64,000 nt of DNA, taken from contig JAMFRO010000002.1 of assembly GCA_026224825.1 (NCBI GenBank), positions 62,001 to 126,000 on the forward strand. The letters are read 5' to 3'. This document shows positions 38,439 to 47,309 of this stretch, one piece after another. The notes under the pieces were generated by a model that searched no databases, was not told the origin of the DNA, and saw only the letters and a list, made by a program, of their open reading frames with translations. Every line of letters starts with the position of its first letter. The stretch's first letter is position 1. The translations under genes were made by a program, and so were the position numbers. Source of the stretch: a bacterium (GTDB lineage Bacteria > Pseudomonadota > Alphaproteobacteria > Acetobacterales > Acetobacteraceae).

Positions 38439-38556
38439 CGCAAGCCTCGCGGAAGGCGGCCATATCGACATGAAACTGCAAAAAACCTTCTGGGCCAGTG
38501 CCTTCGGCATGGTCACCGACCGCTTCAACATCCCCTGGATGGTTAACTGCCTGTAA
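38434..38556 (+). pseudogene. 3' remnant of a PhnB-like VOC gene
   Basis: The frame from 38434 to TAA 38554-38556 encodes F-N-A-S-L-A-E-G-G-H-I-D-M-K-L-Q-K-T-F-W and then F-G-M-V-T-D-R-F-N-I-P-W-M-V-N-C. This matches the C-terminal end of PhnB-type glyoxalase-fold proteins (L-A-E-G-G...T-F-W...G-x-x-x-D-R-F-G-x-x-W-M). The upstream 70 percent of such a gene is absent; xth coding sequence lies there instead. It therefore looks like a deletion scar. ATG 38470 could still start a 28-residue peptide. Confidence 0.75.
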
Positions 38557-38650
38557 ATTGGCGCGCCGCGACAAACGCATGCCTCGCACCTAGATTCTGC
38601 GCGAGCAACATAGCTCCGGATGCGCCATATAGCGGCCCAGGAGTTGTGTC

Positions 38651-38728
38651 ATGAAGTTCTGGCCGTCCACATCAATACTAGCCCTCGCCTTCGCCGCCGG
38701 TATGGCCATCGCCGCCGTCACCGGCTGA
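38651..38728 (+). CDS. Possible 25-residue membrane or leader peptide
   Basis: ATG 38651 with AGGAG eight bases upstream opens a 25-codon frame: M-K-F-W-P-S-T-S-I-L, then a hydrophobic stretch A-L-A-F-A-A-G-M-A-I-A-A-V-T-G. It resembles a signal peptide or a very small membrane protein. It ends six bases before palindrome C, so it may be the stub of a longer gene cut off by that element. Coding status is uncertain. Confidence 0.35.
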   Translation: MKFWPSTSILALAFAAGMAIAAVTG

Positions 38729-38734
38729 GCAGGT

Positions 38735-39000
38735 CCGCGGCGTTTTAAATCCGGGTTCTCGGCGTGACTCGCAAGGGGACTTTGTCCCCCTGCACCCCCT
38801 ACCAGGGGCCGAAAGGCCCCTGGACCCCACCCGGGTTATAAAAGAGGGCCCATCCCAGCACGTGTGTTGCACGAGTAGGGATGGGCCCTCTCTTATAACC
38901 CGAATCTGATGGGGGTCTGGGGCCTCAGGCCCCAGGCAGGGGGTGCAGGGGGTAAGCCCCCTGCGAGTCACGCCGAGAACCCGGATTTAAGACGCCGCGG
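38735..39000. repeat. Large modular palindrome C
   Basis: 266 bases. The outer arms are CCGCGGCGT plus a 30-base block at 38735-38779 and its complement ending at 39000, overlapping the last codons of the phosphatase gene. Next come a GGGGGTGCAGGGG-type module and GGGGCCGAAAGGCCCC on the left against GGGGCCTCAGGCCCC on the right. The inner hairpin arms are about 38832-38856 and 38878-38902. The middle modules match those of palindromes A, B and E; the outer arms are unique to this copy. Confidence 0.88.
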
Positions 39001-39535
39001 TGACCTGCCAGCCCGTGTCGGTGGGGGCGCAGTACAGGGGTACGGCGTTGGGGGTTAGGCCTTGTTTGGGCAGGGCCATCAGGTCGCGCAGGGCGCGGAA
39101 TACGCCGCCGTGGGCGACGATGAGGAGCGGGCCGGGGGTTAGGATGTTGGTCATGGCTGCGTCTATGCGGGCCAGGACCTGGGCGAAGCTTTCGGCGTTG
39201 GGGGGGGTGAAACGGCCTTCGAGCCATTCCGGGAACCAGGGGAGCAGGGGTTTGCCTTCCATGCCGCCGAACTGGACTTCGCGCAGGCCGGGTTCGAAGG
39301 CGATGGGCAGGTTCAGGAATTCGTTCACGATTTCAGCGGTTTCGCGGGCGCGCAGCAAAGGCGAGGCGATGATGCCGGTAATGCCTTGCCCTGCCAGAAG
39401 CGGGCCGGCGGTGGCGGCCTGGGCGCGGCCGGTGGCATTCAGCGGGATATCCAGCGCCCCTTGGCTCAAGCCGGCGGCGTTATAATCTGTCTCGCCATGC
39501 CGGAGGAACCAGAAGGGGATTTGCGGCAGGCTCAA
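38987..39535 (-). CDS. Histidine phosphatase family protein (phosphoglycerate-mutase-like)
   Basis: A 182-residue enzyme: F-L-R-H-G-E-T-D-Y-N (phospho-His motif), S-P-L-L-R-A-R-E-T-A-E and V-A-H-G-G-V-F-R (second His), with the general acid Glu in L-R-E-V-Q-F-G-G-M-E-G. Substrate unknown; relatives include cobalamin phosphatases and broad sugar phosphatases. The start is TTG 39535, which overlaps the GST stop (TTGA), with AAGG upstream contributed by the 15-bp repeat. The last codons lie in palindrome C. Confidence 0.85.
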   Translation of the reverse strand: MSLPQIPFWFLRHGETDYNAAGLSQGALDIPLNATGRAQAATAGPLLAGQGITGIIASPLLRARETAEIVNEFLNLPIAFEPGLREVQFGGMEGKPLLPWFPEWLEGRFTPPNAESFAQVLARIDAAMTNILTPGPLLIVAHGGVFRALRDLMALPKQGLTPNAVPLYCAPTDTGWQVTAAS

Positions 39536-40164
39536 GCCAAACCTTCAGCGGCCAAACCTTCAGCGGCCAGGGCGCGTTGCACGGCGGGGCGGGCGTGCAT
39601 GCGGGCCAGATGGCCGGCGATGTTTTCCGGCACGTGCAGTTGCACGCGGGTGACGGCCCAGTATTCCAGATAGAACAGCACCGCATCGGCGATGGAGTAG
39701 TCGCCCAGCAGATAGGCTTTGGCGCCGAGCGACTGGCTCAGCAGTTTCAGCCCATCCTTCACAATATCCTTGCCGGTCTGCTGCACGGCGGGTTCATCGG
39801 CGGTGGTGGGGGTGAAGGCGGCGGTGCGGAAGATGCGGGTGAAGCCGCGCATGTGCACGGTCGCCACCATGTAATCCACCAGCTCCAGCAGGCGGGCCTC
39901 GCCCTCGATGCTCTCGGGCAGCAGCCCGGCGGCGGGGTTGGTGCGGGCCAGGTACCAGGCGATGGCGGGGAGTTCGGTGAGCAACGTGCCGTCATCGCGC
40001 AGCAGCGCCGGCACCTTGGCTTTGGGGTTCAGCGTGGCATAGGGCTGCTTGTACTGTGCCCCTTCGCGCAGGTTCACCAGATCCAGTTCATACGGCTTGC
40101 CGATCTCTTCGAGGATGATGTGGATGGCGAGGGCGCAGCTATTCGGCGAGTAGAAGAGTTTCAC
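39532..40164 (-). CDS. Glutathione S-transferase family protein
   Basis: A 210-residue GST: N-terminal thioredoxin-like domain K-L-F-Y-S-P-N-S-C-A-L-A-I-H-I-I-L-E-E, cis-Pro in K-A-K-V-P-A-L, E-L-P-A-I-A-W-Y-L, then a helical domain with Y-L-L-G-D-Y-S-I-A-D-A. The Ser/Cys pair in S-P-N-S-C resembles beta-class GSTs. GTG 40164 with GGGAGG upstream is the start; the frame further upstream is noncoding. The C-terminus A-E-G-L-A-A-E-G-L-A comes from a 15-bp tandem duplication. Probably coupled to the phosphatase gene. Confidence 0.88.
   Translation of the reverse strand: MKLFYSPNSCALAIHIILEEIGKPYELDLVNLREGAQYKQPYATLNPKAKVPALLRDDGTLLTELPAIAWYLARTNPAAGLLPESIEGEARLLELVDYMVATVHMRGFTRIFRTAAFTPTTADEPAVQQTGKDIVKDGLKLLSQSLGAKAYLLGDYSIADAVLFYLEYWAVTRVQLHVPENIAGHLARMHARPAVQRALAAEGLAAEGLA
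39536..39565. repeat. 15-bp tandem duplication at the end of the GST gene
   Basis: GCCAAACCTTCAGCG occurs twice exactly (39536-39550, 39551-39565), adding five residues in frame to the GST C-terminus. Confidence 0.95.
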
Positions 40165-40194
40165 GGCGCCCTCCCAGGCATTAGAGACGTTGAA

Positions 40195-40323
40195 AAATCG
40201 GTCTGGGAGAAATCGGTCTGGCGGCCGTATAGTGGTGATTTGCGAGCACCGGCGCGGAGCGCACCCTTGTACGCGAGCACCGGCGCGGAGAAAATCGCCG
40301 CTATACGGCCGCCAGACCGATTT
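40195..40323. repeat. Composite repeat between prs and the GST gene
   Basis: A perfect 23-base inverted repeat (40210-40232 and 40301-40323, beginning AAATCGGTCTGGCGGCC) encloses two direct copies of GCGAGCACCGGCGCGGAG (40242-40259 and 40273-40290). The left arm is itself preceded by a near copy (40195-40209). The right arm ends two bases from the prs stop, so the structure could act as its terminator. Confidence 0.9.
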
Positions 40324-40324
40324 C

Positions 40325-41260
40325 TCAGTCGAAAAGTGAGCTGACGGAACTTTCCGTAGAGATGCGGCGCATTGCCTCGGCCAGCAAGGGGGCGATGGAG
40401 AGTTGGCGCACATTATGCGCCAGGCGCACGGCTTCGGTGCCCATGATGGAGTCGGTGATGGTCAGCATCTCGATGGGAGAAGCGGCGATACGCGCCACGG
40501 CACCGCCGGAGAGCACGCCGTGCGACACGTAGACCTCGACGGATTTGGCGCCATTGGCCAGCAGCGCCTCGGCGGCGTTGCAGAGCGTGCCGCCGGAATC
40601 CACGATGTCATCCACCAGGATGCAATCTCGGCCTTCGACCTCACCGATGATGTTCATCACCTCGGACACCCCTGCCCGCTCGCGGCGCTTGTCGATGATG
40701 GCGAGGTCCGTGTTCAGCCGCGTGGCCATAAGGCGGGCGCGCACCACGCCGCCCACATCCGGCGAGACGATCATCGGGTCGCGGCTCGCGAAACGCTCCT
40801 CGATATCGCGCGAGAACAGCGGGGCGCCGGCGGTGAGGTTATCCACGGGGATATCGAAGAAGCCTTGGATCTGGCCGGCGTGCAGATCCAGGGTCAGCAC
40901 GCGGTTCGCACCAGCCTCGGTGATGAGATTGGCAACCAGCTTGGCGGAGATGGGCGTGCGCGGGCCGGATTTACGGTCCTGGCGGGCATAGCCGAAATAG
41001 GGGATCACCGGGGTGATGCGCCGTGCCGAGCTGCGGCGCAAAGCATCGCAGGTGATCAGCAATTCCATGAGGTTGTCGTTGGTCGGGTAGGAGGTGCTCT
41101 GTACCACGAACACATCCTCACCGCGCACGTTTTCCTGGATTTCCACGAACACTTCCATATCGGCGAAGCGGCGGATGGAGGCTTTGGCGAGCGGCAGGTT
41201 CAAACCGGCAGCCACAGCTTCGGCCAGAGGGCGGTTGCTGTTGCAGGCGACAATTTTCAT
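40325..41260 (-). CDS. prs: Ribose-phosphate pyrophosphokinase
   Basis: A 311-residue PRPP synthase: [27 protein letters not shown] (ATP site), [11 protein letters not shown], and the PRPP loop [14 protein letters not shown]. It makes PRPP for nucleotides, histidine and NAD. Typical length, ATG 41260. A composite repeat follows its stop. Confidence 0.97.
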   Translation of the reverse strand: MKIVACNSNRPLAEAVAAGLNLPLAKASIRRFADMEVFVEIQENVRGEDVFVVQSTSYPTNDNLMELLITCDALRRSSARRITPVIPYFGYARQDRKSGPRTPISAKLVANLITEAGANRVLTLDLHAGQIQGFFDIPVDNLTAGAPLFSRDIEERFASRDPMIVSPDVGGVVRARLMATRLNTDLAIIDKRRERAGVSEVMNIIGEVEGRDCILVDDIVDSGGTLCNAAEALLANGAKSVEVYVSHGVLSGGAVARIAASPIEMLTITDSIMGTEAVRLAHNVRQLSIAPLLAEAMRRISTESSVSSLFD

Positions 41261-41320
41261 GTGTGAGGCTTCCCGGCTGAGGTACGGGGGCGGTTTAGCA
41301 ACGGGGGGGTGCCCTGTAAA

Positions 41321-42124
41321 TCAACCGGAGAGCGCGCGGGAGCGTTCCGTGGCGGCTGCGATGGCCTCACGGAAAATTTTCGGCAGAGCGTCATCCGCGC
41401 GCAACAGTTTTAGCGCCTCGGCGGTGGTGCCGCCGGGTGAGGTGACGTTGATGCGAAGCTGTGCGGCCTCCTCATCCGAGGCGGCGAGCAAAGCGGCGGA
41501 GCCGATGACCGTCTGGCGGGCGAGTTTTCGCGCAAGTTCCGGGGCTAGGCCCTGGTCGAGTCCGGCTTGTTCCAGCAGCTCGGTGAGCAGAAACACGTAA
41601 GCGGGGCCGCCGCCGGAGATGGCGGTGACGGGGTCGAGCTGGTTTTCGTCCTCAATCCAGGCGACATCGCCTGTTGCCGCCAGCAGCGTATCGGCAAGCT
41701 CGCGCTGCTTGGCGGAGACGTGGGAGCTTGGATAGGCCACAGTAATGCCCTGGCGCACGGCGGCCGGGGTATTGGGCATGGCGCGCACGATCGCGGCCTG
41801 GCCGAGGAGTTGGCTTATGGCCGCGATGGTTTTGCCGGCCATGATGGAGATGAACACGGCCTGCCCGGCAAAACGCGCGTATTCCGGTAGAGCCTGCCCG
41901 GCCATTTGCGGTTTTACGGCGAGGATCACCGCCGCCGGCGCAAAACCCGGCGGGATTTGTGCGGGAGCGGCCACCACCGTGATGCCGGGGCCGGCCAGTG
42001 TGGCAGCACCCGGCGAAGGGTCAACGATAACAGCCTGTTCGAGACCCTGCTCGCGCCATCCGGCGAGCATGGCGGAGCCCATGCGGCCACCGCCAACAAG
42101 GAGAATGGAAGGAAGCGTTGTCAT
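41321..42124 (-). CDS. proC: Pyrroline-5-carboxylate reductase
   Basis: A 267-residue enzyme, the last step of proline synthesis. N-terminal NADP Rossmann motif L-L-V-G-G-G-R-M-G-S-A-M, then A-V-K-P-Q, I-S-I-M-A-G-K-T, R-A-M-P-N-T-P-A, and the C-terminal dimer domain with A-I-S-G-G-G-P-A-Y-V-F and V-T-S-P-G-G-T-T-A-E-A. It lies 12 bases downstream of the YbjN-like gene on the same strand and is probably cotranscribed with it. Confidence 0.95.
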   Translation of the reverse strand: MTTLPSILLVGGGRMGSAMLAGWREQGLEQAVIVDPSPGAATLAGPGITVVAAPAQIPPGFAPAAVILAVKPQMAGQALPEYARFAGQAVFISIMAGKTIAAISQLLGQAAIVRAMPNTPAAVRQGITVAYPSSHVSAKQRELADTLLAATGDVAWIEDENQLDPVTAISGGGPAYVFLLTELLEQAGLDQGLAPELARKLARQTVIGSAALLAASDEEAAQLRINVTSPGGTTAEALKLLRADDALPKIFREAIAAATERSRALSG

Positions 42125-42136
42125 GCGCCCCCTATG

Positions 42137-42646
42137 TCATGCTTCGCCGACGCACTCCAGCATGGCCGCCTCTAGCGCCTCATCCGCCCCCTTGCCGCCC
42201 CACAGCACGAACTGGAAGGCCGGGAAAAACCGTTCACATTCCGTCATGGCGATATCGATGAGATCCTCGATGGATTCCGCCGCCGCACTCGGTGTGCCGC
42301 GCAGCAGCATGGAGTGGCGGTAGATCGGCATGCCGGTATCTTCATCCATGCCGAAATGCCCGATCCACAGCCGCTCATTCGCTTTGGCCAGCAGCTCGTA
42401 CAGCCCGCCACGCTGTTTCGGCGGGGCTTTCATGTCGAACGCGGCGGAGAAATGCATGACGGAAATCTCGTCGGACCAGCAGAAAAACAGCCCGTAATCG
42501 CACCATTTGCCATGGCCCTCGGCGGCCAGCTCGGCATCGGAACGGCGGTCATACGCCCAGTCATTTGCGGAAACGACCTGTTCGACCAGGTCAAGCGGGT
42601 TGGAGACGGAGGATACGTCTTCTTCGTGAAGGGCGAGGCTCGTCAT
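42137..42646 (-). CDS. YbjN-domain protein
   Basis: A 169-residue cytoplasmic protein of the YbjN family (tertiary fold like type III chaperones): N-D-W-A-Y-D-R-R-S-D-A-E-L-A-A-E, V-M-H-F-S-A-A-F-D, L-W-I-G-H-F-G-M and a late E-C-E-R-F-F-P-A-F-Q-F-V. Usually found directly upstream of proC in alphaproteobacteria, as here. Function unknown; YbjN affects many phenotypes in E. coli. ATG 42646 has AAGGAG at the right distance, so the longer frame is not used. Confidence 0.88.
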   Translation of the reverse strand: MTSLALHEEDVSSVSNPLDLVEQVVSANDWAYDRRSDAELAAEGHGKWCDYGLFFCWSDEISVMHFSAAFDMKAPPKQRGGLYELLAKANERLWIGHFGMDEDTGMPIYRHSMLLRGTPSAAAESIEDLIDIAMTECERFFPAFQFVLWGGKGADEALEAAMLECVGEA

Positions 42647-42873
42647 GCACAAGTCTCCTTGGGCGCAAGTTTTATGCCGGGTGAGACGGGGCTGGGATTT
42701 GTGAGCCGCCAGACTGTTTCTCCCCACGAATCGGAGTCTAGCTGGGTTTTTGGGGGATGGGCAATGAATTAAGTGTGAGGTGGTGGATGGCTGACGTTAT
42801 TAGATGATTGCATGACGAGACGGGGATGTTATCCGTACATGACTGCCGGGGCTGCCGGATAAGGATCCGAGAC

Positions 42874-43515
42874 GTGAAAAAATACATACTCTTCGATCAT
42901 GACGGCGTTCTGGTGGACACCGAATTCTGGTATTATAAAGCTGGAGAACGCGCCCTTGCGGATATTGGTTTTACTTTGGACAAGGACCAATACCTCCGGG
43001 ACATGACCCAGGGATCTGGCAGTTGGGCCCAAGCCAGGGCGGCAGGTGTTGATGAACAGACCATCAGCCGGCAGCGTGAGATTCGTAATGATTATTATCA
43101 GGATTATCTGAGAACAGAAGCCATTGAGATTGAAGGCGTCGTTGAGACGCTTGCTGAACTGTCCAAATACGTCCGCATGGGTATTGTGACGACTTCAAAA
43201 CGTATTGACTTTGAAATAATCCATGAAAAGCGCCGCATTAGACAATTTATGGACTTCGTCCTTGTGCGGGAAGACTACAAGCTCGCCAAGCCGCACCCGG
43301 AACCATACCTGACCGGCTTAAAGCGCTTCGGCGCCACCAAGGAAGAGACACTGGTTGTTGAGGATTCATCCAGAGGGCTGAGCTCAGCCGTGGCGGCCGG
43401 TATTGATTGTACCATTGTGTATAACGAGTTTACAAAATCGCATGATTTTTCACAGGCGCGTTATCGGATCGACACTCTGAGTGAGTTGAAGGGTATCGTT
43501 CTTGATGTCGGTTGA
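42874..43515 (+). CDS. HAD-superfamily hydrolase, low-GC gene
   Basis: A 213-residue HAD phosphatase, subfamily with alpha-helical cap: F-D-H-D-G-V-L-V-D-T-E (nucleophile and acid Asp), I-V-T-T-S-K (motif II), K-L-A-K-P-H-P-E-P-Y (motif III Lys), V-V-E-D-S-S-R-G (motif IV). It resembles phosphoglycolate phosphatase or beta-phosphoglucomutase groups. GTG 42874 has AAGGA (42861-42865). The sequence is visibly more AT-rich than flanking genes, with many A/T-ending codons, suggesting acquisition. No partner genes. Confidence 0.85.
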   Translation: MKKYILFDHDGVLVDTEFWYYKAGERALADIGFTLDKDQYLRDMTQGSGSWAQARAAGVDEQTISRQREIRNDYYQDYLRTEAIEIEGVVETLAELSKYVRMGIVTTSKRIDFEIIHEKRRIRQFMDFVLVREDYKLAKPHPEPYLTGLKRFGATKEETLVVEDSSRGLSSAVAAGIDCTIVYNEFTKSHDFSQARYRIDTLSELKGIVLDVG

Positions 43516-43540
43516 GGAATGATTTACCGGCACGAAAAGC

Positions 43541-43572
43541 GATGGGTTACGCTACGCTCCAACCATCCTACC
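43541..43572. repeat. Short REP-like palindrome
   Basis: GATGGGTT (43541-43548) and AACCATC (43561-43567) form arms around a core containing ACGCTACGCT. Sequences of this GATGGGTTACGCTACGCT type recur as intergenic palindromes in many proteobacteria. It sits just after the low-GC HAD gene. Confidence 0.45.
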
Positions 43573-43586
43573 TTGCTAAGAGGTTG

Positions 43587-44009
43587 CTATGGCGCCTCAC
43601 CCACCCATTGATAAAACACCGGCTTGCCGAGTGCCTTCTCCACAATGGCGCGGGGGACCGAACCTGTGGCGATAGCGTAACCATCGTCTTTTCCGTCAAA
43701 CAGCATCACATAGCCAGGCCACCAGGCGAGATCGAAATTCCGCACAGCCGCTCCTGGCGGAATGCGCTGCACATATGGGCTATCAGGAAAATCCCGTGCC
43801 GTGGTGTAGGGGAACGGTGTGTGCTGGTTGATGAACCACCATACCAACCGGGCGCCATCGGCGTTTTCCGCAGTGCTGAAGGGCAGCGCGTGGACTGGCG
43901 GCGGCAGCGCATGGGCCTGTGCGGCGCAAAGGCTCAAGGCAACGGTGAACCAGGGTAAGATGAACCACACGACCGAGGCTCCAACATTTATTGTTGTGTC
44001 GCACCTCAT
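43587..44009 (-). CDS. Hypothetical exported protein
   Basis: A 140-residue protein with an N-terminal hydrophobic signal (V-V-W-F-I-L-P-W-F-T-V-A-L-S-L-C-A-A-Q-A-H-A). The mature part is aromatic-rich: L-V-W-W-F-I-N-Q-H-T-P-F-P-Y, F-D-L-A-W-W-P-G-Y-V-M-L-F-D-G and K-P-V-F-Y-Q-W. No family is recognised with confidence. ATG 44009 is chosen at the signal peptide; the frame opens at 44075. It converges with the HAD gene and is divergent from the next gene. Confidence 0.6.
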   Translation of the reverse strand: MRCDTTINVGASVVWFILPWFTVALSLCAAQAHALPPPVHALPFSTAENADGARLVWWFINQHTPFPYTTARDFPDSPYVQRIPPGAAVRNFDLAWWPGYVMLFDGKDDGYAIATGSVPRAIVEKALGKPVFYQWVGEAP

Positions 44010-44137
44010 AAACACAACTAAAAAGTTGTAAACAGACAATAAACTCCCCTCATGCGTGCACCTCTTGCTTGCCATGATTTTGTGCTAACCTTCTACGGAC
44101 ACATGACCTGCCTCGAGCGGGCGGAAGGAGTTTGACG

Positions 44138-44848
44138 ATGAGAGGTTTATGGCTTGCACCGGTGCTGCTGATTGGGACCTTGCTCCTGGCCAAGCCCGCC
44201 GCCGCACAGGATGCCTCCCCCGCCCAGATCCAGGGTATGATCACCGCTGGGCAGGATACTCAGGCCATCCAGGCGCTGGACAACGTGCTCGCCGCCCACC
44301 CTAAAAGCGGTGTCGGCTGGTATTTGCTGGCCGAGGCTTATGATGCGCAGAATAACGAGGATGCCGCCGGTAGCGCGCTGAATATGGCGGCGCGGACCAA
44401 CCCCGGCCTGCCCTTCGCCGATCCGCAAAGACTGGCGGAGCTGCAGGCGCATATCGCCGCCGCACAGCCGCGCAGCAGCGGGCATACCGTTATGCTGGTT
44501 ATCGGCGGGCTGTTGCTGCTGATGATCGTGCTGCGCTTCCTGCCCGGGCGCGACGCCGGCTCCCGCAACTATGGTTACACCGCCCCGCCGCCGCCGCCCG
44601 GCACCCCGCCCTACGGCTTCGGCTACGGCCCCAATACCGGCGGTGGGCTGGGCAGCGCGCTGATGGGCGGCCTCGCCGCCGGTGCGGGCTTCGCCGCCGG
44701 GGAACGCATCATCGACGGCATGATGGGCCAACCCAGCCAGCAACCCGGCCCGGACCAATCCCGCGACGACGGGCTAACCGGCAACCCAGGCTGGGACGGC
44801 ACCGGTACGCCGAGCGATGACGACCTGAGCAATACGGGGTGGTCTTAG
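44138..44848 (+). CDS. Exported TPR-like protein with glycine-zipper C-terminus
   Basis: A 236-residue protein. Signal peptide M-R-G-L-W-L-A-P-V-L-L-I-G-T-L-L-L-A-K-P-A-A-A-Q. One TPR-like pair follows (A-L-D-N-V-L-A-A-H-P-K-S-G-V-G-W-Y-L-L-A-E-A-Y-D). Then a transmembrane helix (T-V-M-L-V-I-G-G-L-L-L-L-M-I-V-L), a Pro/Gly/Tyr-rich linker, and G-G-G-L-G-S-A-L-M-G-G-L-A-A-G-A-G-F-A-A-G-E, a glycine zipper. Probably a membrane-bound scaffold; role unknown. ATG 44138 with AAGGAG. Palindrome D starts at the next base after its stop. Confidence 0.75.
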   Translation: MRGLWLAPVLLIGTLLLAKPAAAQDASPAQIQGMITAGQDTQAIQALDNVLAAHPKSGVGWYLLAEAYDAQNNEDAAGSALNMAARTNPGLPFADPQRLAELQAHIAAAQPRSSGHTVMLVIGGLLLLMIVLRFLPGRDAGSRNYGYTAPPPPPGTPPYGFGYGPNTGGGLGSALMGGLAAGAGFAAGERIIDGMMGQPSQQPGPDQSRDDGLTGNPGWDGTGTPSDDDLSNTGWS

Positions 44849-45089
44849 AAAAAGGCCAGGGCTCTGCCCTGAACCCGCTGGGGCCGTCGTGCGCAGCACG
44901 CCTTCGGCGAGACGGCCCCAGCCCCCCATTAGCTTTTAAGAATTGAAAAGGGCCTGCCTCCGAGGTGTTTGAAACACCGGGGAGGCAGGCCCTTTTCAAT
45001 TCTTAAGTTACGGGATCCAAGGGCCTTTCGGCCCTTGGCGGGTCGTCCGCCGGAGGCGTGCTGCGCACGACTGCAGAGCCCTGGCCTTG

Positions 45090-45091
<2 letters not shown>
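44849..45091. repeat. Large modular palindrome D between convergent genes
   Basis: 243 bases exactly filling the gap between the TPR-like gene and eno. The outer arms carry AAGGCCAGGGCTCTGC and complement, then GTCGTGCGCAGCACGCC and GCCAAGGGCC modules (shared with B). The inner hairpin has arms 44937-44961 and 44981-45005 (25 bases, perfect) with a loop holding GGTGTTTGAAACACC, also found in E. The CCATTAGCTTTTAA junction is shared with A. It probably terminates both transcripts. Confidence 0.9.
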
Positions 45092-46415
<1,324 letters not shown>

Positions 46416-46422
46416 TCAAGCT

Positions 46423-46455
46423 TCGGGGCGCTCATCCCTGGGATGAGCGCCCCGA
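46423..46455. repeat. 33-base perfect palindrome upstream of eno
   Basis: Arms TCGGGGCGCTCATCCC (46423-46438) and GGGATGAGCGCCCCGA (46440-46455) pair perfectly around one T. Located between cysQ and eno, on the minus strand it follows cysQ and precedes eno. There is no T tract. It could be a terminator stem, an eno leader hairpin or a REP. Confidence 0.8.
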
Positions 46456-46504
46456 TTGTGGCCTCGTCATGCACGGTTGGCGCCCATGGCCCTGGGAGCC
46501 AGAG

Positions 46505-46524
46505 ATCCCCGCTTTCGCGGGGAT
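46505..46524. repeat. REP-like hairpin
   Basis: ATCCCCGC-TTTC-GCGGGGAT, an 8-bp stem with a 4-base loop, followed by GACGGG and a partial repeat GGGGATGACGGG. This ATCCCCGC palindrome type is common between genes in many bacteria. Confidence 0.6.
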
Positions 46525-46577
46525 GACGGGGGGTGGGGATGACGGGTATTCGCCGAAACCCCTTTAAAAACAGTCTC

Positions 46578-47309
46578 TTAAACGGTTGCCTTCTCCAACG
46601 CGGCCAGCACGGCTGGGGCCAGGTGTTTCTGGCAGATCAGCAGGTCCGGCAGGTAGGGGTCGGCGTTGTTGTAGACCAGCGGGCTGCCATCGGCGCGCGA
46701 GGCGTGGAGCCCGGCGGCCAAAGCGACTGCCGCGGGGGCGCAATTGTCCCATTCATACTGCCCGCCGGTGTGCAGATAGATATCTGCCTCGCCGCGCAGT
46801 ACGGCCATGGCTTTGGCGCCGGCGGAGCCCATGGGCACGAGTTCGGCGTTCAGGGCTTCCGCCACCGCCAAAGCTTCCTTCGCCGGGCGGGTACGGCTGA
46901 CCAGCACGCGGAGCCTGTCCGGAATGGGAGGCAGCTTCTGCGGCACGGAGGTGAGGGTCTGGCCCAGACCCGGCAGGGCCACTGCCCCCACTGCCGGCGC
47001 GCCGTTGATGGAGAGGGCGATGTGCACCGCCCAATCCGTGCGGCTCTCGCCATATTCGCGTGTGCCATCCAGCGGGTCCACAATCCAGACGCGGCCGGCG
47101 CTGAGCCGGTCCGCATTGTCTTTCTCCTCTTCGGAGAGGATCGCGTCATCGGGGCGCTGTTGTTTCAGCGCCTCGATGATGAAGGCATTGGCAACGCGGT
47201 CTCCCGCTTTGCCAAGCGCCTTTTCCGTGAACAGCCCGGATTGCTGCAGCTCCAGCAGCAATTTGCCGGCGATTGTGGCGATGTGAGACGCCAGCTCCAG
47301 ATCGTTCAT
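46578..47309 (-). CDS. cysQ: 3'(2'),5'-bisphosphate nucleotidase CysQ
   Basis: A 243-residue inositol-monophosphatase-fold enzyme: D-A-I-L-S-E-E-E (metal Glu), W-I-V-D-P-L-D-G-T-R-E-Y (metal Asp motif) and W-D-N-C-A-P-A-A-V-A-L-A-A-G (C-terminal Asp). The family recycles PAP/PAPS in sulfate assimilation. Its ATG overlaps the cysNC stop by one base (TAATG), so it is the third gene of the cysD-cysNC-cysQ operon, which supports the CysQ role over inositol phosphatase. Confidence 0.92.
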   Translation of the reverse strand: MNDLELASHIATIAGKLLLELQQSGLFTEKALGKAGDRVANAFIIEALKQQRPDDAILSEEEKDNADRLSAGRVWIVDPLDGTREYGESRTDWAVHIALSINGAPAVGAVALPGLGQTLTSVPQKLPPIPDRLRVLVSRTRPAKEALAVAEALNAELVPMGSAGAKAMAVLRGEADIYLHTGGQYEWDNCAPAAVALAAGLHASRADGSPLVYNNADPYLPDLLICQKHLAPAVLAALEKATV

